NCBI GenBank assembly: GCA_034509925.1
Contig: CM067536.1
Location: 460,001 to 524,000 of the forward strand
DNA length: 64,000 bases
Source of the DNA: Hirudinaria manillensis
Taxonomy: Eukaryota > Annelida > Clitellata > Hirudinida > Hirudinidae
Direction of reading: 5' to 3'
How positions within the stretch are numbered: position 1 is the first letter of the stretch; the number at the start of each line of letters is the position of its first letter. A program made the translations under genes and the position numbers. A model generated the notes under the pieces. That model was not told where the DNA came from. It made no database searches and saw only the letters and a program-made list of their open reading frames with translations. Below, piece by piece: positions 24,173 through 37,397 of the stretch.

Positions 24173-26385
24173 CGCCGGCTTTGAAAACACGAGAGAGCGG
24201 GACGTGCATTGCCGGAACTCGATTGGCCGACAGACGAGGACCAGAGCGTCCAATGGGAGCCTACTTAAGAACTGATTTTCCTCCTGCTATTCTTGTTTCG
24301 ATCATTTGCAAGCTCTTTACCTCCCCTAGGTCCCCAGTTGCCGACGGACCCTCGGGACGGCCGGGGACCCTCTTCTGAGTCGCCCCGGTTCTCATGACCC
24401 GCTTCTCTCTCTCTCTTCCTATTGGTCGGATTGTTCGGTTTTAATTTCGATTTGCTTTTTCTTAAATATGGAAAACAACTCAAACGAACCTCTCTGTATA
24501 ATCACTCACTCACATTTGTGATAGGAATGTTGGCAAGTGTGATGGCATGACGATGATGATGGTGGTGATGATGACGATGGTGATGATTAAGCTCAAACCT
24601 TAGATGCAAGACAGTGTATTTATTCGCTGGCAACTAGCGAGCACGTTTTCATCGAGTCCGTGGCGACTCTGGTTCGACCAATGGGGATCGACGTCTTTGA
24701 AGTTGAGCATCCGATTGGCTGATGGAATTGATTGAATTTTGACTTCTTTTTCAATCGTTTTGTCGAATCCTACTCTAGCACGTCTTATAAACGTAAACAA
24801 AGTAAAAGCGCAAATCAAAAGTTCACGAGGTATTATTTTTTTCCATGATGATGATGATGATGATATTTATTAGCCACATTTTGTCCTCCGTTTATTCTGC
24901 ATCTACGTTGGTCTTGTCACGAGTATTGTTATTATTGTTGTTATTATTACTACCATTGTTATTGTTATTAATTTTAATATTAACTATTAACTAACTATGT
25001 GGAGCATCGTTTTGTTTTTAATTCTTCGAAGTGATATTTTATTTGTTAAAACTGCGAGCCGCCATCCCAGGACGTAATCGTCGTCGTGGCAACGCATAGA
25101 AGCTCATAACTTGGTGACTCTGAAATGCCAACCTGGTTCCCTCCCTGTCGTCGCTCGTCTGCAACTTTTGGAATCGACAAGAGAATGTAAACGTGCCTAT
25201 ATTTTCTATTGGATTGAGTTCTTGTGCTTTTAAAACAACCTGTTCGCTATCATTATCATCATCGACATCATCATCGTCATTATTATCATTATTATTATTG
25301 CTTCACTTCTTCGTGCTCGTCGTCGTCGTCGTCCTCTGTCTCGTATTCCCACGACAACAAAATCAAGACACCATTTCGGTCATCGATATTATTTTTAAAC
25401 TCTTGAAATGTTGTATAAAAAGTACTTAACCGTAGGGAAAAATGGCTCCGTAATCAAAACAAGTTTCAAATCTAAAGACGTTGCTTGTACTATTGATGTG
25501 ATTATGATAATGATAACTTTTTGCCAAACATGACTATGGAGAATGACTGAGTTCTGAAGTAACCTTTTGTTGTTGGGAATCTTCTAGTGAAAAGTGTATT
25601 ATTTACATGTTGCATATCCTCGCGCCTGCACAACCAAACCTCAGTTAGAAATTGAAATGCAACTTTCCAATTTTTATATCCATAGCCATTCATCGAATAG
25701 CCACAAGTAGCCTTAAACGCACCTATCTGAGCGATTAATGTCCGAGCTTCCTGACTCGACCAACATCTTAGACGAGTTTTAGGATACTGGATATTATTAA
25801 TAAGTTGACAGCCCTAACCATCTAGTTATATAAATTAGGTTAACAGACAGAAGGACGCTCAGCTTTATTTTTCCCTCCCTCGTTGGAATCGCACATCCCT
25901 ACGTGCAGACGAGTGTTGGAGTGATGAAGCCTAACTACAGACATATCAGGAGGAGAATAAAGTGCGTTTTTGTTTGCCTATGAGTCAGCTAAAAAAAGGT
26001 TTCTTGTGAAGTGCTAGTCCAACACACGTTCTTTAACTCCTCGTTATGGGCAAAACTTTTTAAATTGCTGAGCGTAAGATTATATTAAGGTTAGCAACAT
26101 TCAATTTTAATAACGTTACTTAGCTATGCGTTTTAACTTGCATAATATTTAACTGCAGCAATATTTTTATTGTTTATAAAGTGTTGGCAGGGAAATTCCT
26201 AGCGTAATGGTTGATTTCCAAGACGAAGTAGCTTGGTTTTCCCTGTTTTCTCCGTGGAAATCGTCTCGTTGCTAACAAGTTTTTTGGGTGAAAGTGAGAA
26301 ATTAAGATGTATTGATGATAATATATCAGTACAACTTATTGTTCTTATTTTTAGGAACACGGTGGAACAACTTGCATGGTTAACA
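24173..26385. other. KSR 3' flank and spacer before gene A
   Basis: There is no supported coding exon in 2.2 kb. The first part (to about 25.4 kb) still has GAT/CAT microsatellites and presumably includes the KSR 3' UTR. After about 25.9 kb the sequence becomes AT-rich and loses trinucleotide repeats. This is where the compositional change of the window occurs and where the promoter of gene A should lie. Confidence 0.5.
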
Positions 26386-28369
26386 ATGATTCTATTGTGG
26401 ATTGGAACATATCTCCTCTTATCCCTAGTTACAGGTAAGAAATCCTTTCTGAAAACGATGGTTAATTTGTTTGCCAACATTGATGTAATATGTATAATGA
26501 AGTTCCCTTTGGTATTCATACCTAATTTTTTGCATTTAAATGAGTTTAATCTTAGGACTCCATAAAGATAGACATGTGGTAAGAAAGGATGGGCCTCTGG
26601 AAATGGATTGCAAGCACACGTTAGAAAATATAACAAGAATCATGTGGGACTATATTTCAACGTATGATGACAATGAAACCATCTATGACAGTCAAAATCC
26701 TGATAAAACTCTAAAAGATGGTTTTGAGGTCTCCTGTGAACCACATGAAACATTGATATCAAACTGCAGTCTCAAATTGGTTCGAGCAAGAAATGAAGAT
26801 TCAGGAAAATATATTTGTTTTGTTGGACAAGAAAATGAAACAATGCTGGATTCTGAAACATTGAAGCCTGTTACTGAGATTGAGTTGGTTGTAAAAGGTG
26901 GTTATAGCTCTATGAATTTTATTAAACCCTGTGGTTAAAACTTAAATCCAATGGTTCAACATAATAAATAAAGTAATTGTGTTATCTGAATGAAAACCCC
27001 ATTGTTATAAATGTTATGAAGTAGTGATGCAGTTTGATTTTTAATGAATTTTTGTTTGAATATTATTATTTGAATGATTACTTAGAACCAAAGTATAAAA
27101 CAATGGTGATAAACCAAGGCGATCAAATTTTTCTTCCATGTGAACACAACATAAAAAATTTAACACGAGCAAGATGGAGCCATGTTTCAACAAAGGATGT
27201 TATAACTAATGCTGTTTATAACATGCCTGCAAAAGAAACATCAAACAAGAATTATGAAGTTCAGTGTGAACCTCATGAACTTTCTTGTAATCTCAAAATA
27301 CTTGAAGCAAACAAGGAAAGTGCAGGAAAATATATTTGCTTGGTTGGAGAATCACAAGAATTTGAAGAGAAATATGGTTTGGATTCAATGACACATTTTA
27401 TTGAAATAGAACTTGTTGTTGGAGGTAAGTGGTTGTAAATATCAATTATTAAGTTTTATAAATTCACTAAATAAAATTTATAAACAGAATTGGAATGCAA
27501 TGAAAACATGAAGAAAGACCTAACTTTTCTTGGAGAAAATGATTGCTATGGAATAGAAGCAGATGTTTTAAATCTGAAATGTTCTTTCAATTACTTTGGC
27601 AACATCAATTATAACCTTCTTCATCTCAGATGGATTGAAAAATATAAATTTAATTCATTGGAAAAGAAATTAAATTCATCACCAATAAACCATGAAGTGA
27701 AAGATGAAACAAAAAAGATTTCAATTCAAACCAACTTATCTGTTGCTTATGAGATGCAAAACTCAATATTTCAATGTGTTTTGGATGATATTCAAGTCAA
27801 ACCATGCCAGTTGCATGAGTTCAGAACTCAATGTGAGGCAAATTCTTGCTATTACAACAATTGCCTTTAATGTTTGTTATTTTCACTACATTCAATATTT
27901 CACATGATTCTACCATTAATTACTACTCCAGATATTAAAAACACCACAGAAAGATCTCCACCCATATACTTTAATAACCTCCACAACAAGAAATGTTTGG
28001 TCAACAAGAGTGCAAATGTCCAATGTTCATATTATTGGGTTCATCAAATTGCAGGAGCCATGCTTGAAAATCCTTATGCAATCTTGCCTGTTGAAAACAT
28101 GAACTCACCTGGTATTTACACCTGCATTGCCAAATGTCAACAGGGAAACAAAAAAGAGTGCATTATTGAAGCCATGGAGGTTGAAATTATTCAAGGTTCA
28201 AAGGTTGAATTACATTCAACATCAAACGTAAACATTGGTTAGTACCCCATCTTTTACACGACTGTTTATGTTTAGTGGATGATATTTGTGTTTGTTTTTC
28301 AGGGTTATTAGTTGCATTGGTTATGTTGGTTCTTATAAATTTGATTGTTTTATCTTATTTTGTGATAAG
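26386..28369 (+). CDS. Gene A ectodomain and transmembrane exons
   Basis: The signal peptide reads MILLWIGTYLLLSLVTG. Ig1 has the Cys-Trp-Cys core (LEMDC, IMWDYIS, DSGKYICFVG) plus an extra Cys pair around SCEPHETLISNCSL. Ig2 has LPCEHN, ARWSHVS and SAGKYICLVG. Ig3 has LKCSFNYFG, LRWIEKY and IFQCVLDD. Ig4 has VQCSYYWVH and GIYTCIAKC. The transmembrane helix is GLLVALVMLVLINLIVLSYF, followed by a basic residue. Potential N-glycosylation sites (NIT, NLT, NSS) occur. Ig1 and Ig2 are related to each other, pointing to internal duplication. The domains are Ig-like by core residues; the exact Ig subclass is unclear. Confidence 0.8.
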
Positions 28370-31118
28370 GTTGGTTTTTGTTTTGATTAATGAGAGTCAA
28401 TTTTAGACAAAATGTTTAATTTTATGATAGGCACTTAAGTTACACTTATGTATTTTGTAATGACATGTAAAGGCATCAAATGATTGAATAAATACACAAA
28501 TAAATATTAAAATATTGAAATGAAAATCCCATAAATGTTGCTGTCAGGAAGAAACAAATTCTTAAGATAAAGATTTTGTGATTGTGTAGACCTCGCCAGA
28601 ATGAGGGTTAGATTTGATTTTTAATGTTGATTAAAGGTTCTATCTAGTATTGTTTATTGTGAGGACATTGTTTTGTTAAGTACAGATGACATCTCAAGTT
28701 TAATGCTTCCAAGTTTTATTAAATATTATAGCATTTTCAAAATCTCTATCTTAAAGCTTGACTTAGAAATAAGTTGGAATGTAACATTTTTCATTTTTGT
28801 TTGTCTTGCTAAATATAAATTATTATTGAATATTTGATAAAACTATTCAGATGCAGGACATGATTCGTCCGTTCCATTAAACTTTGAGGCATTTCAAGAT
28901 ATTATTATAAAGTGGTACGACATCTTGATATATGAAATGTAAGTGATTTACTTGAAATTTAATTTTAAATTATTGAATAATAAAGATTTATTTAAACCTT
29001 TTGTTATTAAACTTTAAATGTTTAAATTGACTTTTATTTGTATTAAAGGAATATATTTCTAAATTTTATTAAATAACAAATTGTTTCAATTGAACTCATT
29101 TATGTCATTGTTATATGTAATTTATCCAGATTTTCTGAATCCATGTTATGTTTTAGGATGAATTATGGAAAGGAGGTAAATGTCTCTAGTACCAAAAAAG
29201 GTTTTAAGGATCCAGATGAAATGCTCCAACTTTTGCTCGGATGTCAGCCCAATCCACAGCATGTATGTTTTTCTCTGCGTTCCTTGTTCCTCGCTTGCTT
29301 CCTCAGACATGTTATGATGTTACGACTGAATGCTTAAAACTTTGGTGGTTGATGAGAAAATCACCAAATTTTTCTGTTCCAAGAAATTTCACCACAAATT
29401 ACATTGTAGATTATTAAACATTAAAGCATTATTATTATTATTATTGTTATTATTGTTATTATTATTATTATTATTATTCTTGCATTAAACATTTTTCCAC
29501 ATTTTTAGTTGTTAATTGATGAAAATTATGATGAAGACATTGTTAGGAAATTAAAAACATTTAAAGAGGTGAAATCTATTAGATTTCTAAGTGATGAAAC
29601 TGAGGTGAGCTTGAATTTTTAAAAATATGTTTTGTATCAAACATATAAATTTATATAAAGCCATATATTATGGGAATATAATATGAACAATTTCTGCATT
29701 CGTGGGCAGCACTTATAATAATATTTATATAATTCGGGCTCATAACAATTTTTTAAAAGGTTTTATTTATCTTTTAGAAGCATTATGTTACTAAAATTGA
29801 GATTCAAGAAAATGGAGTGGAGGAAACGTGCACTGAAAATATTAAAAATAGATCGGAGTATTTGGAAGAACACATTGATACCATTAATATCATCATTATC
29901 AAAACATATCAAGAAAGTTTGGATTGTGAAGACAATGTCAAAGGTAAATAATTCAATAATATAACAATAATGGGGATTATAAAAAGTCATGATTAATCCA
30001 TCATTAATTTGGCTGCAGATTATTGCCACTAATGAGTCTCACCATTGATTAATCCAACTGATCAAATTGTAATATATTGCAAATGAACCTAGTTTTTATG
30101 TTAATAAAAGATCTTTAATATGTATTTCAAATTGATTCAAATTAATTAAGTCTGCTATCTGCTATGCAAGTATCGTATTTGAATAGAACTGATTAGGTCA
30201 TAATCAAGTTTATGAATGATCTCAATAAAAGTAGACATTCCCTCATTTCATAATCACAACTGATTATAATTCTCCAAAGATCTTACAAATAATATTAACA
30301 CAAATTAATTTCTAAAATTCTCCATGCCTAGCATAAGACGTGCAAATATCATATTTGAATAGAAACTGGTAACATAAGTTCATAAGTGAGCATTTGGATA
30401 GTATGACATTGTTTTCAATGCCTTGAACTAAATAGAAATCACAAATTATTAATAAGTTATTAATACATTTTAAATAAATTATCTATAAGTCTCACTGATT
30501 CTGGCTTTGATGAGGAACATTGTCAGTGATAAAAATGGAGAAGATAAAAAAGTGAACCACTACTAAATTCATGATGAGTGTTGTGACCCTTTCCAAGGTC
30601 TTTTGTTACATGACATGAATTTAGTAGTGGTTTTTACCTCTCTTTATTGATTTTTTTAACTTCATTATAACGTGAAGCTGTTAGGAGCTCACAGTCAATA
30701 TTATTATGAATTATCAGTTTCTGATGATATCCTGTCATATGTCAATGCAAGAATGATAGAAGACCTTTGCAAAGAAAGATTTCCCAAAGTGGCCCACGTC
30801 GTTTTTCTCAGTCAAATTTCTCAGAATATCGTTTTGGATTGCCTGCTTTGCAGCCAGAATCCTGTTGGTGTATTCTTTCCTTTATTGAATTTGATTATTA
30901 TTAAAATGTACCAAGTTATTGGCTTAACCTTGTTGTAACTTAGCCATTTATTAACTTCTGCATGGATAAATATTTTAAATTCATTTATTACTGTTAAAAC
31001 CTTATTAAAGTAACAATCTTCCAGCAATTTATTTGGTTTCCATGGCCCATGGAATCAATTCAATTCTTTACTTGTTTTCTAGGGCACTGATTTCAAGAGT
31101 CTCATCATCAAGCGCAAG
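26386..31118 (+). CDS. Gene A: four-Ig transmembrane protein with cytoplasmic spermidine-synthase-like domain
   Basis: Exons: 26386-26434 (signal peptide), 26556-26897 (Ig1), 27086-27424 (Ig2), 27488-27832 (Ig3), 27932-28237 (Ig4), 28303-28369 (transmembrane), then 28851-28938, 29157-29262, 29509-29604, 29778-29943, 30685-30863 and 31083-31118 (synthase-like). Ectodomain exons are all phase 1-1. The cytoplasmic exons align in order with genes B and C, whose sequences match spermidine synthase clearly. Here the domain is the most decayed: the GGGDGG motif has become LLIDENYDED and the catalytic segment reads INIIIIKTYQ. The exon for the NEYYELVKSKL block was not found. A small exon linking 28369 (phase 2) to 28851 (phase 1) is required but not located. 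The C-terminus is uncertain; KRK may be followed by a short exon with a stop near 31342. Confidence 0.75.
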
Positions 31119-34041
31119 GTAATAATCTTCTTTCTTCAGCTTATTTTAATAGATGATATAAGATGATGTTCTTGGAATGATCTCATTTTAATTTTTATGA
31201 ACCATAGAAGTGGCAACGTTTTATTTGAAAATTGTACCATTTCTTTTGAAATAGTGTTTAATTGATTAAATAATATATGGGAAATAATACCAATTTTCAT
31301 GGAATTTAAGCAAATATCACAAAGAAGAAGCAAATGCTCTAGTGAGCTTAATTCGGATCAAGAAATCTGATGGATTTATATGCAAGGTTAGATATAATTT
31401 CCTTGTTACTAATAAGTAAAATTTATTTAGTATTATTTTCACATGTTATTTATAAATATTAGGAGCTCACGGTCACTGATCACAATTTATAAATATCATG
31501 CTAAAGTAATATATATATATATATAATACTTAGTATTACTTTTATGTAGAAAACATGTTTTCCAAAAGTAATTGTGTAAAGTAAAGTAAATTTAGCCTCT
31601 ACTCACCTTCAATTTGCCTGTTAAAGCCACAAAAACTAATAAAAATTTGCCTTTAATTGTCATCCTGCCATTATTTATTGCTAGGTGCAGTATGCTCCAG
31701 AACTGTAGGCCAATAATTGGGCTTGCTTTTCCAATGATATATATTTTGGTTGATAATTTGATGGGGTTGCATTCTAACTCATGTCAATACATTATTACAT
31801 TATTATATATGAGAAAGACTAAGGGAGACCTTAGGGATATCTTAGTCTAATCATGGTCAATTGCTTGAATTGATGGAACAGACATTTATTGTCATTGCTT
31901 TATTCTTGTCTCAAGCAAAATTAAAAATTTAGGTCTATTAAATTAAGTTTATAAAAATTGCAATTCAACCCTTTTTAAATCCTAACAGCTCAACAAAAGA
32001 ACAAAGTGCTTGAAGAATTGAATATGATGTCCTATTACATTGAATACTGAAGTGCTCTTTAAAATTTATAACTGGAGTATTTTTAGTTCTCGTGAAGTCA
32101 AATATGGATTATTCAGTCAATATGGTAATTTCTTTTCAATTCTAGTCTCCCATATTTTGCAAATAGAATATTATTGTAAATTGTTTAATGTTTGAATGAC
32201 AATCGTAACGAGGAATTAAGAACTTCCTTGCAATGGCTTGATTTTTCATTGTTCAAAAAATTCTTTTGTTACTTCTAAAGTAAACATTGTTGAGTCTGAC
32301 TCCAATATGTGATTGAATATTCTCATTTCCATAAGAATAAAAAGTGATGAAATCCATGGTATTTCAATATTTAAGACCACTTTGTAACTTAGTGAAACTA
32401 GTTTTTATATTTCAAAAATGACATTTTTATTTTGTTTATTTGAGTGCAAATCAAACAAATTTAGCTGAGAATGGATGGATGGATGGATGGATGGATGGAT
32501 GGATGGATGGATGGATGGATGGATGGATGGATGGATGGACAAACTATAAAATCAGTATTTAATCAAAAAAGTTAAAAGTATAACTCTGAAATGAATGTTA
32601 CAAATCTTAAAAAATTCTATTGCTGCAAATAATTTAAATACAAAAAGATGTTCAATTGAACTCAGGTGCTAAATTTCATAACACACAAATTTCATTGTTG
32701 AAATTTGAGATCACTTCAAAATTTAGTACGAGGTAAATATTTGAAAAGGTATGGTATACATGACTAATGTCTTTAAATAGCATTTTCAAAGCAATAAATC
32801 TAATGTGTTTAAATAGCAATAAATTGAAAGCAATAAGTCATCCTTTGCAATACCACAACCTGACAAGCATTATTAAGAAACATGATAGCAATTTAAATAA
32901 AGTGCAAGTGAATACTGATGGCGGATGTCGTTAATTTAAGTGGTAAGCCAAATATTTTGCATGTCAAGATCGAAGTATGAAAATAAATGCTTTGATGTCA
33001 CATTCCCATCACATTGCCATTTTGTGGATCATGACCTATTTCTTACCATGACCTGAAATGTGAGCAGATTGTAAAACAGATGTACATTTATAAATTATCA
33101 AACTTTAGTAGCTAGAAAAATAGCATAATTCCAATACTCTAATTACTTCCAAATGATCTTCCAAATGAAAAAACAGGGTAGATGGGGAAATATGTCAAAC
33201 TGATATGTATGTTGGCATCAATGTCATCATTACACATTCATAACCTATGAGCCCCTGGGAAATGGCAGTATATAGATAATCTAAGTATTCCTGACCCCTA
33301 CTTTGACTAAATTATTATCATTATGGTGTCATATTTAAGACCACATTTGTTGGTATAACTTTCATAAATATTAGTTTTACATTGTAAGATTTAATGACAT
33401 AATTTGGGCTCTTTTGGAGAAGTTAGTCAGTTAGTTTATCAGCTACATAAGTGTTATGAAATATCCTGCATTCCCCAAATTCAAGTCTTATAAAAAATAT
33501 TTGGGGGACTCTTACAAGTCAACAAGTCTTACAAGTTAGCATGATGGCAAACAGTATTCAACTGTTGTGAAATTAAAAGGGTCAGTAATTTGAGCCTGGA
33601 AAAACCTTCCAAAGGTATACCTGGAAAAATTAGCAGCATCAATGAAGTCAAGATGCATTGAAATAATACAAAAGAAGGACCAAAGCACACCCCATCGGCA
33701 CTAATTTTGAATTAATAACATGTTTTAGATCCCTTAGGGCTGTCTTTCATTTCAAGCAACTTAAAGAGAAGATGAATAATTCCTGATAATATGATAAAAT
33801 ATGACAAAAATAGACTTTAGAACATATCTCCATAAATTATCATCAGAATATATAATAAATTTCCATATTTTTTAAAACAAACACCATATCCAAATTTGGA
33901 TAAAATAATTCTGTCCAATGATACCACTATATCACAACCAACAAAATTATATATCTTTCCTTTCACATGGTTTGCATTACTGGGTTGTAGGTTCAAATGA
34001 TCTAATTTTTAAACTAACTAATTTTTAAACAACTTATTACC
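31119..34041. other. Convergent spacer between genes A and B
   Basis: AT-rich, no gene supported. It contains an ATGG microsatellite (32471-32538) and an AT run near 31510. A short in-frame stretch near 31330-31380 (EEANALVSLIRIKKSDG, ending at a GT donor) could be one more exon of gene A or chance. Genes A (+) and B (-) converge here. Confidence 0.5.
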
Positions 34042-37000
34042 TTATTCTTCAGACATCCTGGAGATGGGACTCTTGAAATCAGTTTCCTACAAATGTTGTT
34101 AGAATTGGTTTTAGGAGAAATTGAAGCAAACAGATTATGAACGATGACAATTTCATATTTGGAAAAGATAGGTCCGCATACATTAGTAACTTAAATAGGA
34201 ACAGATTCATAGTTTAGTTGAAACATAAGTAATTATAATAATAACATAATTTCTAAAGTAACAAACTGTAAACTATTGCTCAAAAGAACCTCTTACTTTA
34301 TGTTTACTAATTTATTTCGTAAATTTTATTCTAATATTATGTATATTTTTATACATATAAATTGCAGGGTGTTTTGAAATGATTTTAAATGCATTCAGTT
34401 AGATAACTCATATTATTTATGAACCATATCATTGTTAAAGTATTTATATAACACCAAGGCCAAACTGAACTAAGTTAAAACTTTAAGCAGTACAACTTCT
34501 TCCAAATCAAAACTATCGAAATTTCTGAGCTTAAATTGTGCATTTATGAAATAAAATGAATATGAATAACAACATCCTACTCACTGAACTAAGGCTGCAA
34601 AAAAGGCACTTAAGATCAACATTAGAAAGTGGTTGAGCAATGGTAACAATATGTATTGCAACAGGGAAAAGACTTCTGCATGCCTCGACTATTCCTCTTT
34701 CGATGACATAACCAGGAACATTTTCCCCAAAGACTTGTTAGGTAAGGCATATCAAGTATTAAATACGGCATTAACCAAATTGACAATAAACTTATAAGGT
34801 TATCAAACATTTTAGAAATATTCATTAAAATAAACATGGGAATTTTAAAAAGAACTTAAGATTCACTTAATAAATCACTTTATATATTAAAGTTATTATT
34901 TTAAATATCACTTACCCTCCAAATTCATTGCCAGCATTCCATTACCTTTTAAAGCCTGTTTGGAAATTTCACAAATTTTCTGCATATCCTTCACTTTTTC
35001 TACAAAAAGTCAAAACCTATTACATTCTTTATCTAGTTCAGATATAGAACATCTTCAATTGCAGCTATGAATTTGGATCCACATTGACATTTGGCTTATT
35101 TGTGTCCTTGCTATCTTTTTAGTGCCTTTATTTGTCACTAAGGCACATGAAAGCACATTTTAGCTGATCCCATTTATGTAATGTATTAAGGAAGTTACTC
35201 CCCCACAACTAACCAATCAAATCAAATTTATCTAGTTAAAGGCAAAGAGAGAAAAGAAAATATTTACCATAGGCCTCTTTTAACATTTGGTCAGGGTCCT
35301 GATGACTATGTATCTTTTCCAATGTATCTTTACAAATAATTTATTTAATAATTTGATTATGTCTATGAAGCTTATGCTTAAACAATACATTTTTAAAATT
35401 TAAAAAACAATTTGAAAACACTGAGTCTAAAATACTACCCAAGACAATTGAGAGAAAAAAGTGGTATTACTTGAGAACCAAATGGTTCATAATAAAACAT
35501 GTTTTTAATATATAAATAATGTTACAAATAGACTTGTTTTTATTATTTCAACCAATTAAACTTAGAAACAATGAATTGAATCATTGCTGAAATATCTAAA
35601 TCCTCAGTCTTTTAAATAGAAATTGACAGCTAATTAGACCTCATTTAAGCAAGCATGTTGTCATCTCTTAAACACCAAGACATAATTCTAATAATTAAAT
35701 ATTTAAATTTAATTTTCATTATTAATGTCAGTATAATCAGTAACAATATTGTTAGTTTCATCATTTTACTATATTACTGTTAGTTACTATTAATAATTTA
35801 TTAGATTTCCAAACCATGATTGCATGCTTGTGGATATGATAAATTGTTGATGATGATGTCAAAGCAATTTCTGTGGTTTTCCAAGAACTCCAAAGGCCTG
35901 TCGAGCTTAATTTCAACCCGACTTATGTCAGAAAATCTTTTGATTAAATTATGATATTTGGTACTCCTTGCACCCTGTAAATGATAAAATTCAAAATAAT
36001 GAAGCAAATTCATTTTCATGCTTAATTTCATTTATTATTTTGGATCAATAAGTAATAACAATCCTAGCAAAGAAGATATTTATTAAATTATCTGAACACT
36101 AAACATCTGAAAAAATATCAAAATCAAAAGGAATCCAAAATAGAATTAAATATATTTATATTTAAATGTAGCAGAAGGTAATATTATATATTGGGCAGAA
36201 TACGTATGTACAAAAAAGTAATATATTAAAGCTTAGCACAATTCAAATTACTTTGTAAGCAGGGCAAAGGGTAATGGACTTCACTTTGGTTTGTTTCAAC
36301 AGGTCCTCAACAATGTTTACATTTTGTATTCCAATCGCCAACACCTTAGCAATGGATTTGTTTTGGATAAAATGAGTTGAATTTACTAAAGTAAAAAATG
36401 TACAGAAAAGGTACATTCCATTTTATACAATATTTCTTACAAACTACTTAGTGCAACTAACCTAAGATAGCAATTTCTAATTGCTTGAAAGCATTTTCTG
36501 CCATTGCATTGCTTGGGTTATGAGAATAATGTTTAATTAGGTGCCTCATCATAACAGACCACAACAAAATAACCCCAATGAAATAGCAAACTAAGGTTTT
36601 GTTTGGCATTTCTGTCTTTCTCTTCAAACATCTTTTTCTTCAAGCAGTTAACCAATTTCCCTCAAATAACTTTCATCCAAATTTTCAAACATTGATGACC
36701 CCAATGGTTGGCGTGAAAGTCTTCATTGTCACTTTAGCAGTTTGCCAAATGAATTTTCTGAACCTTCCTCCACAATCATTGGCTACGATGGAAGAGGTAT
36801 CGAAATGGCTTGAATGGTTTGGAATATACTTTACTTTTGACACCATTTTGACCAGCCATAAGTTGTTCACCAATGGATTGATTATTATTGCAATTAGATA
36901 CATTTGTAAAGTTAATTAAATTTAAATACAACTTTTTGGAAAACCCCTTTTTCTGAATGGGTTATTTTGCTGAGTCACTGCTTAATTAATGCATGGAATG

Positions 37001-37397
37001 AAAATGGTTCTCACTACCAGTGTCCAAAAAACTACTACGGTGCTAGCTTGCAATTTTTTTATAGTAATAGTATAATAGTACCTTTATATTTGCTTTGTTT
37101 ATGAATCAAATAAAATAAGCTTAAGGCACATATACATAGAATGAAATTGTTTGTAATAAAATTAAAAATCTACTAATGCATAAACAATCTAAGTTTCACA
37201 ATTTCACTCAAACTGCAAGCAATTTAAGGTCTCAATTACTTCACATTTGAAGCATAAAAAATGTACCATAAATGATCTCTTGACTCACTTTGTTTGGATT
37301 TGGATGACTTTCAATCAAAATTTGCAGCATTTTGTATTGATAATTTAAATCTACTGTGGTAGTCTTGGAGACGTCTGGCTTGCTTGCATTTTCAATC
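34042..37397 (-). CDS. Gene B spermidine-synthase-like cytoplasmic domain
   Basis: Six exons in synthase order: NYQYKMLQILIESHPNPNK (37397-37289), VLAIGIQNVN with VKSITLCPAY (36344-36252), RPLEFLENHRNCFDIIINN (35974-35815), ICEISKQALKGNGMLAMNL (34999-34916), VEACRSLFPVAIHIVTIAQ with LKCLFCSLSS (34733-34585), and a terminal ETDFKSPISRMSEE plus stop. In spermidine synthases the equivalent blocks carry FSYHEM, GGGDGG, DGFEFM with TDSSDP, YYQLMKTAL and CQSLFP; the terminal block is a short C-terminal tail. Here both the nucleotide-binding glycines and the catalytic acidic residues are gone. Homology is clear through gene C; enzymatic activity is not expected. Confidence 0.72.

Noticed and set aside
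35270..35345. Minus-strand stretch KIHSHQDPDQMLKEAYG ending at GTAAAT
   Set aside because: Resembles a gene A segment (KDPDEMLQ), but its entry phase does not fit between the neighbouring B exons. Kept out as chance or relic.
36470..36560. Possible gene B exon on the minus strand reading HYSHNPSNAMAENAF before a GTTAGT donor
   Set aside because: It looked like the SHPNP block, but the true one is at 37397-37289 and joins the next exon in phase; this segment would be redundant and has no good acceptor.
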